A stretch of 64,000 bases of DNA from UBA1535 sp964371035 (GTDB lineage Bacteria; Bacillota; Clostridia; Tissierellales; Sedimentibacteraceae), in assembly GCA_964371035.1 (NCBI GenBank), contig CAYJLG010000010.1, positions 1 to 64,000 on the forward strand, given 5' to 3'. The notes under the pieces were generated by a model. That model did no database searches. It was not told where the DNA came from and worked only from the letters and a program-made list of their open reading frames with translations. Numbering within the stretch: position 1 is the stretch's first letter; every line of letters begins with the position of its first letter. A program made the translations under genes and the position numbers. Positions 51,820 through 59,478 of this stretch are shown in pieces.

Positions 51820-53163
51820 ATGAATGCTTATATTCAAAAAGTAATCGAGCAAGTAAAAGTAAGAAATGCGGGTGAGTCTGAATTTATTCAAACTGTTGAA
51901 GAAGTTCTATCAACTTTAGAGCCTGCGATAGAAAAGCATCCTGAGTATGAAAAAGCTGGTCTTTTAGAAAGAATAGTTGAGCCTGAAAGACAAATTCATT
52001 TTAGAGTATCATGGGTAGATGATCAAGGACAAGTACAGGTGAATAGAGGATTTAGGATCCAGTTTAACAGTGCTATAGGACCTTACAAAGGTGGTATCAG
52101 ATTTAACAAAACAGTATACCAAGGTATAGTTAAGTTTTTAGGTTTTGAGCAAATATTCAAAAACTCTTTAACAGGACTTCCTATAGGTGGAGGAAAAGGT
52201 GGATCTGACTTTGATCCAACTGGTAAATCAGATGCTGAAATTATGAGATTCTGTCAAGCATTCATGACTGAATTATATAGACATATCGGTCCTGACATAG
52301 ATGTTCCTGCTGGAGACATGGGTGTTGGAGCAAAAGAAATCGGATACATGTATGGACAATATAAGAGAATCAAGGGTGTGTTTGAAAATGGAGTATTAAC
52401 AGGTAAAGGATTACCATATGGCGGTAGCTTAATTAGACCTGAAGCAACTGGTTATGGTGCTGTTTACTACTTAAATGAAGTTTTAGAACACAACAATGAT
52501 ACACTAGAAGGAAAAACAATAGCTGTTTCTGGTTACGGTAACGTTGCATGGGGAGTTGTTGAAAAAGCTAATGAGTTTGGCGGTAAAGTAGTTACACTTT
52601 CAGGTCCAGATGGATATGTTTACGATGGAGACGGCGTTAAAGACGAAGAAGTTGGATACATGGTAGAAATGCTAAATTCAAGAAGAAACAAAGTTAAAGA
52701 TTATGCAGATAAGTTTAGCTATGAATTCTTCGAAAATCAAAAACCATGGGATAGAAAAGTTGATATAGTAATGCCTTGTGCTACTCAAAATGAAGTTGGC
52801 ATAGAAGAAGCTAAAATTATAGTTGCTAACGGAGTTAAATATTATATAGAAGTTTCTAACATGCCTACTACTAATGAAGCTTTAGCATACTTGATGGAAA
52901 ATGGTGTAATCGTTGCTCCTTCAAAAGCTGTTAATGCTGGTGGTGTTGCTGTTTCTGCGTTGGAAATGAGCCAAAACTCTATGAGATATTCATGGACTGC
53001 AGAAGAAGTTGACTACAGATTAAAGAAAATTATGAAAGACATTCATACTGCATCAGTTGAAGCTGCTGAAGAGTGTGGATTAGGATACAACTTAGTTGCT
53101 GGAGCAAACTTAGCAGGATTTAAAAAAGTTGCTGAAGCAATGATGGCTCAAGGAGTTATATAA
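51820..53163 (+). CDS. gdhA: Glutamate dehydrogenase
   Basis: 447-residue glutamate dehydrogenase, the length of the hexameric class that includes NADP-type bacterial enzymes. Catalytic-region blocks are GPYKGGIRF, PIGGGKGGSDFDP and PAGDMGVGAKE; the nucleotide loop is SGYGNVAWG. Start chosen at ATG 51820 behind TTGGAGG. It interconverts glutamate and 2-oxoglutarate plus ammonia and fits an amino-acid-fermenting lifestyle beside the vor-ptb-buk genes. Coenzyme preference is not certain from sequence. Own promoter and terminator. Confidence 0.96.
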   Translation: MNAYIQKVIEQVKVRNAGESEFIQTVEEVLSTLEPAIEKHPEYEKAGLLERIVEPERQIHFRVSWVDDQGQVQVNRGFRIQFNSAIGPYKGGIRFNKTVYQGIVKFLGFEQIFKNSLTGLPIGGGKGGSDFDPTGKSDAEIMRFCQAFMTELYRHIGPDIDVPAGDMGVGAKEIGYMYGQYKRIKGVFENGVLTGKGLPYGGSLIRPEATGYGAVYYLNEVLEHNNDTLEGKTIAVSGYGNVAWGVVEKANEFGGKVVTLSGPDGYVYDGDGVKDEEVGYMVEMLNSRRNKVKDYADKFSYEFFENQKPWDRKVDIVMPCATQNEVGIEEAKIIVANGVKYYIEVSNMPTTNEALAYLMENGVIVAPSKAVNAGGVAVSALEMSQNSMRYSWTAEEVDYRLKKIMKDIHTASVEAAEECGLGYNLVAGANLAGFKKVAEAMMAQGVI

Positions 53164-53173
53164 TAGATAAAAA

Positions 53174-53199
53174 AACTGCACACTTGTGCAGTTTTTTTT
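53174..53199 (+). terminator. Intrinsic terminator after gdhA
   Basis: AACTGCACA (53174-53182) pairs with TGTGCAGTT (53185-53193), then a run of T. Confidence 0.9.
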
Positions 53200-53214
53200 A
53201 TGCTTTGTTTTAAG

Positions 53215-53246
53215 TAATAAAAAAGCTACCTGGGCATGGTAGCTTT
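53215..53246 (-). terminator. Intrinsic terminator of nhaC (minus strand)
   Basis: AAAGCTACC (53222-53230) and GGTAGCTTT (53238-53246) form a stem; on the minus strand it is followed by a T run, ending the convergent nhaC transcript. Confidence 0.82.
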
Positions 53247-53255
53247 AAATTTAAA

Positions 53256-54689
53256 TTATGCAGTTTTAGCACCTTTAGCACCTTTGTATTCTTCGGCTGA
53301 AGGATCGTCTTCAAGTTTCATCATTGTAAATCCTGTGTAGCCTGCTAGTACAGATACTATTGGGCTTAACAGATTAAAGAAACAGAAGAACATATACTCA
53401 GTCGTCGGAATTCCTAAGAATGTAGACATTGTAGCTCCGCATGTATTCCAAGGAATAAGTGCTGAAGTAACTGTTCCTGAATCCTCACACGCTCTAGATA
53501 AGTTTCTCGGAGAGAGGCCTCTTTTTTTGTATTCGTCCTTATACATTTTAGCAGGAAGAGCTATACCTAAGTATTGATCACCTGTCATAAGATTTACGCA
53601 CAGACAAGATATAACAGTTACTAAAACTAATGAACCAGTAGATTTAGCAAAAGATAATAAGCTAGATGCTATAACTTCTAGCATACCTGTTTTTTCTAAC
53701 ACACCACCAAATGTAAGAGCACACATAATAAGAGAAATAGTCCACATCATACTTTGAAGTCCACCTCTTGACAACAATGTATCAACATCTACGTTGCCAG
53801 TTTCAGAAACAACTCCATACATCATCGAATCGAATACTGTATAAGTATCTGATCCTTGTACAAACACAGCACAAAGTGCACCTAAAGTTACACCTACTAT
53901 CAATCCTGGAAGTGCAGGAATTTTTAGTGCAACCATAATTATTACAGCTACTGGAACTAATAATAATAAAGGGGATATTGTATAGTTTGCAGCTAAGGAA
54001 TCAAGTAAGTTTTGTATTGCTGATGTGTCTAACTGTTCTGCTGAGAAGCCAAAACCTATAACTGTAAAAATTACAAGTGTAATACCATAAGATATTGATG
54101 TAGTATACAACATGTGTCTTATATGATCAAATAAGTTTGAACCCGCAACACCTGGTGCTAAATTTGTAGTATCTGATAAAGGAGATAATTTATCTCCAAA
54201 ATATGCTCCAGAAATAACTGCTCCAGCGGCTAAACCAGTTGGAATGTCTAAACCTTGAGCAACTCCCATCAACGCAATACCTACTGTTCCAGCAGTAGTC
54301 CAAGAACTACCTGTTGCTAAAGCAACAATACTTGAAAGTAATACTGAAGCAACTAAGAAAAATGTAGGAGATAATATTTGAAGGCCATAATAAATAAGTG
54401 TAGGCACTATACCTCCAAGTATCCAAGCTCCGATCAAAGAGCCTACAATTGCAAGTATTAACATAGCTTGCATAGTCGTAGAAATAGATTCAATAATTCC
54501 TTTTTCAATATCGGCCCATTTGAGTCCCACGACAAATACTCCTATTAACGAAGCTATAGATGCTGCGATGATAAGTGGAAGATGAATGTCGATTTCTAAA
54601 AATATAATAGCGTAGAACAGAAGTACAATTGCTATTATAACGGTAATAATAGATATTGCTAGTGATGGTTTCTTTTGTTGATTAGTCAT
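53256..54689 (-). CDS. nhaC: Na+/H+ antiporter NhaC
   Basis: 477-residue membrane antiporter of the NhaC family with about eleven hydrophobic segments. Characteristic blocks are ATGSSWTTAGTVGIALMG, SGAYFGDKLSPLSDTTN and the C-terminal PWNTCGATMSTFLG. It exchanges external protons for internal Na+, or in related proteins malate/lactate; sodium/proton exchange is the default. The only confident minus-strand gene in the window, convergent with gdhA. Ribosome site GAGGAGGA precedes the ATG, and a good promoter lies about 120 bp upstream. Confidence 0.92.
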   Translation of the reverse strand: MTNQQKKPSLAISIITVIIAIVLLFYAIIFLEIDIHLPLIIAASIASLIGVFVVGLKWADIEKGIIESISTTMQAMLILAIVGSLIGAWILGGIVPTLIYYGLQILSPTFFLVASVLLSSIVALATGSSWTTAGTVGIALMGVAQGLDIPTGLAAGAVISGAYFGDKLSPLSDTTNLAPGVAGSNLFDHIRHMLYTTSISYGITLVIFTVIGFGFSAEQLDTSAIQNLLDSLAANYTISPLLLLVPVAVIIMVALKIPALPGLIVGVTLGALCAVFVQGSDTYTVFDSMMYGVVSETGNVDVDTLLSRGGLQSMMWTISLIMCALTFGGVLEKTGMLEVIASSLLSFAKSTGSLVLVTVISCLCVNLMTGDQYLGIALPAKMYKDEYKKRGLSPRNLSRACEDSGTVTSALIPWNTCGATMSTFLGIPTTEYMFFCFFNLLSPIVSVLAGYTGFTMMKLEDDPSAEEYKGAKGAKTA

Positions 54690-54812
54690 TATAATTCCTC
54701 CTCATAATAAAATGAAATATTTTATTTGTTTTGCATAATACTATCGTTTTGGGGCGAAAAATAGTATTGCTAAAACTATAAAAATCGCAAAAACAACGAT
54801 TTTCATAAAGAC

Positions 54813-54841
54813 ATTATAACATAAAACGATAAAAATGTAAA
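54813..54841 (-). promoter_or_regulatory. Promoter of nhaC (minus strand)
   Basis: On the minus strand TTTACA (54836-54841) and TATAAT (54813-54818) are 17 bp apart with an extended -10 TGT. The leader contains a hairpin (arms 54737-54744 and 54761-54768) and a possible 21-codon hydrophobic reading frame (54806-54741). Confidence 0.72.
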
Positions 54842-54882
54842 GTAAAAATACAAAATAATGCGTATTATACATTTTGAGGTTT

Positions 54883-54956
54883 GTTACTGCTCACAGTCGA
54901 TTTCTGGAGTACAAGCGATAGATTTTATTATTTTTTATGTTACTGTGAATAGTAAC
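54883..54956 (+). mobile_element. Minimal MITE-like element, copy 5 (74 bp)
   Basis: GTTACTGCTCACAG (54883-54896) and CTGTGAATAGTAAC (54943-54956) flank 46 bp that match the two outer parts of copies 1 and 2 (TCGATTTCTG beside the left end; GCGATAGATTTTATTATTTT beside the right). It looks like an internal-deletion derivative. It lies between the nhaC and secG promoters. Confidence 0.78.
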
Positions 54957-54994
54957 TATCAATATTTAATTTATAAAAATTATATTTTTTTTTG

Positions 54995-55023
54995 TTGATT
55001 TTATTTTTTTAGTGTGTTATAAT
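54995..55023 (+). promoter_or_regulatory. Promoter of secG
   Basis: TTGATT (54995-55000) and TATAAT (55018-55023) with a 17-bp spacer. Confidence 0.65.
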
Positions 55024-55066
55024 CTCATAAGTTAAATTGAAGTTAATCAGGAGGTGTAAGTTTATT

Positions 55067-55297
55067 ATGGAAATTTTAGTAATTATTCTTTTAGTAATTG
55101 CAAGTTTAGTGCTGATTGCAAGTATTTTATTACAATCAGGAAAACAAGCAGGTCTTTCAGGTGATATTGCTGGTGGAGCAGAATCAATCTGGGGGAAAAA
55201 CAAAGGTAGAAGTTTTGAAGCGAAATTAGAAAAGGCAACTGCTGTTTCTGCTGTTGTTTTTGTAATTGCATCTGTTTTGCTAGTTGCGATTCAGTAA
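55067..55297 (+). CDS. secG: Preprotein translocase subunit SecG
   Basis: 76-residue SecG: two transmembrane segments (about 2-22 and 54-75) joined by the loop SGKQAGLSGDIAGGAESIWG, which is characteristic. It assists SecYE-SecA protein export. Start chosen at ATG 55067 with CAGGAGGTG in front. In many Firmicutes secG precedes rnr and smpB; here hppA follows, an uncommon neighbour. Confidence 0.93.
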   Translation: MEILVIILLVIASLVLIASILLQSGKQAGLSGDIAGGAESIWGKNKGRSFEAKLEKATAVSAVVFVIASVLLVAIQ

Positions 55298-55333
55298 TAC
55301 AAATATTAATTTATCAGTGGAGGAAATAGAAAT

Positions 55334-57376
55334 ATGGAAACATTATTATTGATAGCTCCTATAGTAGGGGTTATTGCTCTTTTTTATGCTCTTTATAAAG
55401 CTATGAGCATAAATAAAGTTGATGCAGGGAACGATAGGATGAAAGAAATTGCATCATATATTGAAGACGGTGCGATGGCGTTTTTAACTAGAGAATATAG
55501 AACATTAGTTATTTTTGCAGGAGTTTTAGCAATTATATTATTTATAGGAATTAACTGGCAAACGGCAGTAAGTTTTGTTATAGGTGCTTTGTTTTCTGCT
55601 TTAGCAGGTTTCTTTGGAATGAAAGTAGCTACTAAAGCAAATGTTAGAACTGCAAATGCAGCTAAAGAATCAGGAATGAATAAGGCGTTAAATGTAGCCT
55701 TTTCAGGCGGCGCAGTAATGGGAATGGTAGTTGTTGGATTAGGCTTGTTAGGCGTTGGTGTACTATGGCTTGTATTTAAAGAAGATCCACAAGCTTCTGC
55801 TCACTTAACAGGATTTGGTCTAGGTGCTTCATCAATAGCATTATTTGGTCGTGTTGGCGGTGGTATATATACTAAAGCAGCAGATGTTGGTGCTGACCTT
55901 GTTGGTAAAGTAGAAGCAGGCATACCAGAAGATGATCCTAGAAACCCAGCTGTTATTGCTGATAATGTTGGGGATAATGTAGGTGATGTTGCAGGAATGG
56001 GTGCTGACTTATTCGAATCTTATGTAGGTTCTATCATCTCAGCAATAACACTTGGAGCTGTCGCTTTTGCAGAAAACGGAAGTGGAGTATTATTTGCATT
56101 ATTATTACCTGCTGTAGGTATAATAGCTTCTATTATAGGTACGATGTTTGTTAGAGGAAAAGAAGGTGGAAATCCACAAAAAGCTTTAGATACAGGTACT
56201 TATGTAAGTGCTGCTATCGTAGTAGTTGCTTCTTTCTTCCTAAGCCAATCAGTATTAGGTGATGTTAGACCATTCTTTGCTATTGCAATAGGTTTAGCAG
56301 TTGGATTAATTATAGCAAAAATTACTGAATATTATACTTCAGGTGAATATAATCCTGTAAAGGGAATAGCACAACAATCAGAAACAGGTCCTGCTACTAC
56401 GATTATTAGTGGATTATCTGTTGGTATGATGTCTACAGCTCTTCCAATAATAGTTTTAGCAATAGGAATTATTGGTTCTTACTTCATGGCAGGCATGTCA
56501 GGCGGTAGCATGGATGTATCACAAGGTCTATATGGAATAGCGCTAGCTGCTGTTGGAATGCTGTCAACTGCAGGTATGACAATAGCTGTCGATGCTTATG
56601 GTCCTATCGCAGATAATGCTGGTGGAATAGCTGAGATGTGTGAATTGCCACATAGTGTAAGAGAGATAACAGATAAACTTGATTCAGTTGGCAATACTAC
56701 AGCTGCTATTGGTAAAGGATTTGCAATTGGCTCTGCTGCATTAACAGCACTTGCACTATTTGCATCATATACTCAAGCAGTAGAAATTTCAACTATAAAT
56801 TTGACTGAACCTACAGTTATAGCAGGTTTGTTTATTGGTGGTATGCTACCTTTCTTATTTTCAGCAATGACAATGAGTGCTGTTGGTAGAGCTGCTTATG
56901 CTATGATAGAAGAAGTTAGAAGACAATTTAGAGAATTACCTGGAATAATGAAAGGTACAGATAAACCAGATTACACAAGATGTGTTGATATAAGCACATC
57001 AGCGGCATTAAAAGAAATGATAGTGCCAGGTCTTTTAGCAGTTATTGTCCCTGTTGCTGTTGGAATGTTGCTAGGTAAAGAAGCTCTTGGAGGATTACTT
57101 GCTGGTGGTCTTGTTTCAGGTGTTTTAATGGCAATCATGATGGCTAATGCAGGTGGCGCTTGGGACAATGCAAAAAAATACATTGAGTCAGGTGAGCATG
57201 GCGGAAAAGGTAGTGAAGCTCATAAAGCAGCAGTTGTAGGAGACACAGTTGGAGATCCTTTTAAAGATACTTCAGGACCTTCAATCAATATTTTAATTAA
57301 ACTTATGACTATAGTTTCATTAGTATTTGGCCCTATGATAGCTGAATTTGGTGGAATACTATTAAGATTTTTCTAA
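55334..57376 (+). CDS. hppA: Membrane-bound ion-pumping pyrophosphatase
   Basis: 680-residue membrane pyrophosphatase with about 16 transmembrane helices. It hydrolyses pyrophosphate to pump H+ and/or Na+. The pyrophosphate-binding aspartate blocks are present: DVGADLVGKVEAGIPEDDPR, DNVGDNVGDVAGMGADL and GDTVGDPFKDTSGPS. Residues 453-458 read GNTTAA; alanine rather than lysine after GNTT marks the K+-dependent subfamily, which includes the Na+ pumps. The pumped ion cannot be settled by eye. Confidence 0.96.
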   Translation: METLLLIAPIVGVIALFYALYKAMSINKVDAGNDRMKEIASYIEDGAMAFLTREYRTLVIFAGVLAIILFIGINWQTAVSFVIGALFSALAGFFGMKVATKANVRTANAAKESGMNKALNVAFSGGAVMGMVVVGLGLLGVGVLWLVFKEDPQASAHLTGFGLGASSIALFGRVGGGIYTKAADVGADLVGKVEAGIPEDDPRNPAVIADNVGDNVGDVAGMGADLFESYVGSIISAITLGAVAFAENGSGVLFALLLPAVGIIASIIGTMFVRGKEGGNPQKALDTGTYVSAAIVVVASFFLSQSVLGDVRPFFAIAIGLAVGLIIAKITEYYTSGEYNPVKGIAQQSETGPATTIISGLSVGMMSTALPIIVLAIGIIGSYFMAGMSGGSMDVSQGLYGIALAAVGMLSTAGMTIAVDAYGPIADNAGGIAEMCELPHSVREITDKLDSVGNTTAAIGKGFAIGSAALTALALFASYTQAVEISTINLTEPTVIAGLFIGGMLPFLFSAMTMSAVGRAAYAMIEEVRRQFRELPGIMKGTDKPDYTRCVDISTSAALKEMIVPGLLAVIVPVAVGMLLGKEALGGLLAGGLVSGVLMAIMMANAGGAWDNAKKYIESGEHGGKGSEAHKAAVVGDTVGDPFKDTSGPSINILIKLMTIVSLVFGPMIAEFGGILLRFF

Positions 57377-57396
57377 TAAATAACTCTTGAATTATA

Positions 57397-57439
57397 ATGG
57401 ATTTGCTATAATAGTTGGCAAATCCATTTTTTATTTTTC
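57397..57439 (+). terminator. Intrinsic terminator after hppA
   Basis: ATGGATTTGC (57397-57406) pairs with GCAAATCCAT (57418-57427), followed by a T-rich tract. Confidence 0.88.
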
Positions 57440-57506
57440 CCGTTGAATTTTCAATTTACTGTAAATTGCAGCCTTAAAACGATTTAAAAATTAAAATAAA
57501 AAAATA

Positions 57507-57535
57507 TTGACAAGATTATTTTGCAAGTATATAAT
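57507..57535 (+). promoter_or_regulatory. Promoter of carD
   Basis: TTGACA (57507-57512) and TATAAT (57530-57535), both consensus, with a 17-bp spacer. Confidence 0.85.
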
Positions 57536-57589
57536 ATAATATTTGACTTTATATAGAATCTAGGTTATACTGTAAACAGGAGGTAGTAT

Positions 57590-58075
57590 ATGTTTGATTT
57601 AGGAGATAAAGTTGTTTACCCAATGCATGGTGCAGGAAAAATTGAATCTGTAGAAGAAAAAGAAGTGTTGGGTGAGCTAAAGAAGTACTATATCTTAAAA
57701 ATGCCTATCGGAGAAATAAAACTCATGATACCTGTTGACAATGTAAATGATATAGGGTTAAGAAGTATAATTCACAAAGATATGATTAATGACGTTATGG
57801 AAGTCTTAAATAGAAAAGTAGAAGATGATTCTGCAAATTGGAATAAAAGATATAGAAAAAATATGGAAAAAATGAAAACAGGAGATATCTTTGAACTTGC
57901 TGATGTTGTTAGAGATTTGTTTGTAAGAGACAAAGAAAGAGGATTATCAACGGGTGAAAAAAAGATGCTTGTGAATGCTAAACAGATGCTTGTTAGTGAA
58001 ATAGCACTCTCGTCAGAAAAAGAAGGATCTGAAATAACAAATTATGTTAATGAATACTTAGAAAAAATAATTTAA
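57590..58075 (+). CDS. CarD family transcription factor
   Basis: 161-residue CarD/CdnL-type protein. The N-terminal RNA-polymerase-interaction domain (about 1-60; FDLGDKVVYPMHGAGKIESV is typical) is followed by a helical DNA-contact domain (about 65-161). These proteins bind the RNA polymerase beta subunit and stabilise open promoter complexes, often at rRNA promoters. Ribosome site CAGGAGGTA. The next gene encodes a PIN-TRAM membrane protein, a pairing often seen in Firmicutes. Confidence 0.9.
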   Translation: MFDLGDKVVYPMHGAGKIESVEEKEVLGELKKYYILKMPIGEIKLMIPVDNVNDIGLRSIIHKDMINDVMEVLNRKVEDDSANWNKRYRKNMEKMKTGDIFELADVVRDLFVRDKERGLSTGEKKMLVNAKQMLVSEIALSSEKEGSEITNYVNEYLEKII

Positions 58076-58096
58076 TATATTTGTATTTCAAAAGAT

Positions 58097-58157
58097 TTGC
58101 TAGTTGTTTTATGCTAGTATATATAATATAATGTGTGTAGTGTATTAATGCTACACA
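58097..58157 (+). promoter_or_regulatory. Possible promoter and hairpin before PIN-TRAM gene
   Basis: TTGCTA (58097-58102) and TATATA (58120-58125) are 17 bp apart, with TATAAT also at 58122-58127. A 7-bp inverted repeat TGTGTAG/CTACACA (58134-58140, 58151-58157) starts close to the expected transcript start. Function unknown. Confidence 0.4.
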
Positions 58158-58193
58158 TATTGTAGTGTAAACATAAAAAAAGGGGGTGAAGAT

Positions 58194-59276
58194 TTGATAA
58201 ATAGAATAGTTAGAATTATTTTGTCGCTTTTAGGTGTATTTTCAGGAGTTTTTTTGAGTATGTTTGCAATGAATTTAAACTTTGTCAATCTTGGCGGATG
58301 GCAAGAAATATCCATAATTACTGTAACCGCTATAGTTTTAGGAATTATATTATTTTTATTATCTCCGAAAATAATACGCTTAAGTATTGCTATTGCAAAA
58401 AGTATAGAAAAAGAAGTTATGAAATATTCGGCAATGGATATAATTTATGGATCAGGTGGTCTGATAATAGGCTTTTTTATCGCATTCCTTATTAGTCAAC
58501 CGTTTTTATCGATCGATATTCCATATGTTGGTACAGTTATTTCGCTTGTATTATATTTGCTGTTTGGATATTTAGGTATTACAGTTGCAACGCGAAAAAA
58601 GGACGATGTGCCTACTTTAGGAAATTTTAACGCAAAAAAAACTACAATAAAAAATAAAGTCGGGGCTAAAATACAAAAAACAGGTATATTTCCAAAAGTG
58701 TTAGACACAAGCGTAATTATCGATGGAAGAATTTCTGATATTTGCAAAACTGGTTTTTTGGAAGGTCCTATCATTATTCCAGAATTTGTTCTTCAAGAAT
58801 TAAGACATATAGCCGATTCGTCTGATAGTCTTAAAAGAAACAGAGGAAGAAGAGGTCTAGATATTTTAAATTTATTGCAAAAAGAAGATAGTATTGAAGT
58901 AATAATAGAGTCAAAAGATTATGGTCATGATGTAGAAGTTGATGTTAAGTTGTTAAAACTAGCAGAAGACTTAGGAGGAAAAGTTTTAACAAATGATTAT
59001 AATTTAAACAAAGTAGCTGAATTTCAAGGAGTACAAGTATTAAATATTAATGAGCTTGCAAATGCTGTGAAACCTGTAGTATTACCAGGTGAAGAAATGG
59101 CAATAACTATTGTTAAAGATGGAAAAGAATCTAATCAAGGGTTAGCATATTTAGATGACGGAACAATGATAGTTGTTGAAAACGGCAGAAGGCGTATTGG
59201 AGAAGCCGTAACGGTAATAGTAACAAGCGTTCTTCAAACTGCCGCAGGTAGAATGATATTTGCAAAATTAAAATAA
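58194..59276 (+). CDS. PIN and TRAM domain membrane protein (YacL-like)
   Basis: 360-residue protein with four N-terminal transmembrane segments (about 8-140), a PIN nuclease-like domain (about 160-285; acidic residues in LDTSVIIDGRISD and TNDYNLNKVA) and a C-terminal TRAM RNA-binding domain (about 297-355). It resembles YacL of Bacillus, which is often beside carD and ispD. A membrane-bound RNase role is inferred from the domains. Starts with TTG behind AGGGGGTGA. Confidence 0.9.
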   Translation: MINRIVRIILSLLGVFSGVFLSMFAMNLNFVNLGGWQEISIITVTAIVLGIILFLLSPKIIRLSIAIAKSIEKEVMKYSAMDIIYGSGGLIIGFFIAFLISQPFLSIDIPYVGTVISLVLYLLFGYLGITVATRKKDDVPTLGNFNAKKTTIKNKVGAKIQKTGIFPKVLDTSVIIDGRISDICKTGFLEGPIIIPEFVLQELRHIADSSDSLKRNRGRRGLDILNLLQKEDSIEVIIESKDYGHDVEVDVKLLKLAEDLGGKVLTNDYNLNKVAEFQGVQVLNINELANAVKPVVLPGEEMAITIVKDGKESNQGLAYLDDGTMIVVENGRRRIGEAVTVIVTSVLQTAAGRMIFAKLK

Positions 59277-59287
59277 TAAGTATAAAT

Positions 59288-59320
59288 CTATGGCGAAAAT
59301 TTTCACCATAGATTTTTTAT
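59288..59320 (+). terminator. Intrinsic terminator after PIN-TRAM gene
   Basis: CTATGGCGAAAATTTTCACCATAG is an almost perfect palindrome followed by a T-rich run. Confidence 0.85.
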
Positions 59321-59347
59321 CATTTTTTCCATTGAAGTTTCATTTAA

Positions 59348-59361
59348 CTGTGAATAGTAAC
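59348..59361 (+). mobile_element. MITE terminus remnant, copy 6
   Basis: An exact CTGTGAATAGTAAC, the right terminus of the MITE-like family, stands alone here without a recognisable left end, between the terminator and the promoter of the giant ORF. Confidence 0.5.
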
Positions 59362-59399
59362 GACCCATAAACTTATTTCAACTTCTGAAATTCTGATTC

Positions 59400-59428
59400 T
59401 TGAAAAAAAGTTTAATAAATGCTATACT
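59400..59428 (+). promoter_or_regulatory. Promoter of giant ORF
   Basis: TTGAAA (59400-59405) and TATACT (59423-59428) with a 17-bp spacer, 50 bp before the start codon of the large reading frame. Confidence 0.65.
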
Positions 59429-59478
59429 TATGTTCGTCAAGCGTAATTTTGTCTATTTGTAAATTGTCGGAGGTATTA

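Noticed and set aside
57440..57480. ACTGTAAATTGCAG as another MITE terminus
   Set aside because: Only loosely similar; it lacks the GTTAC end and any paired terminus.
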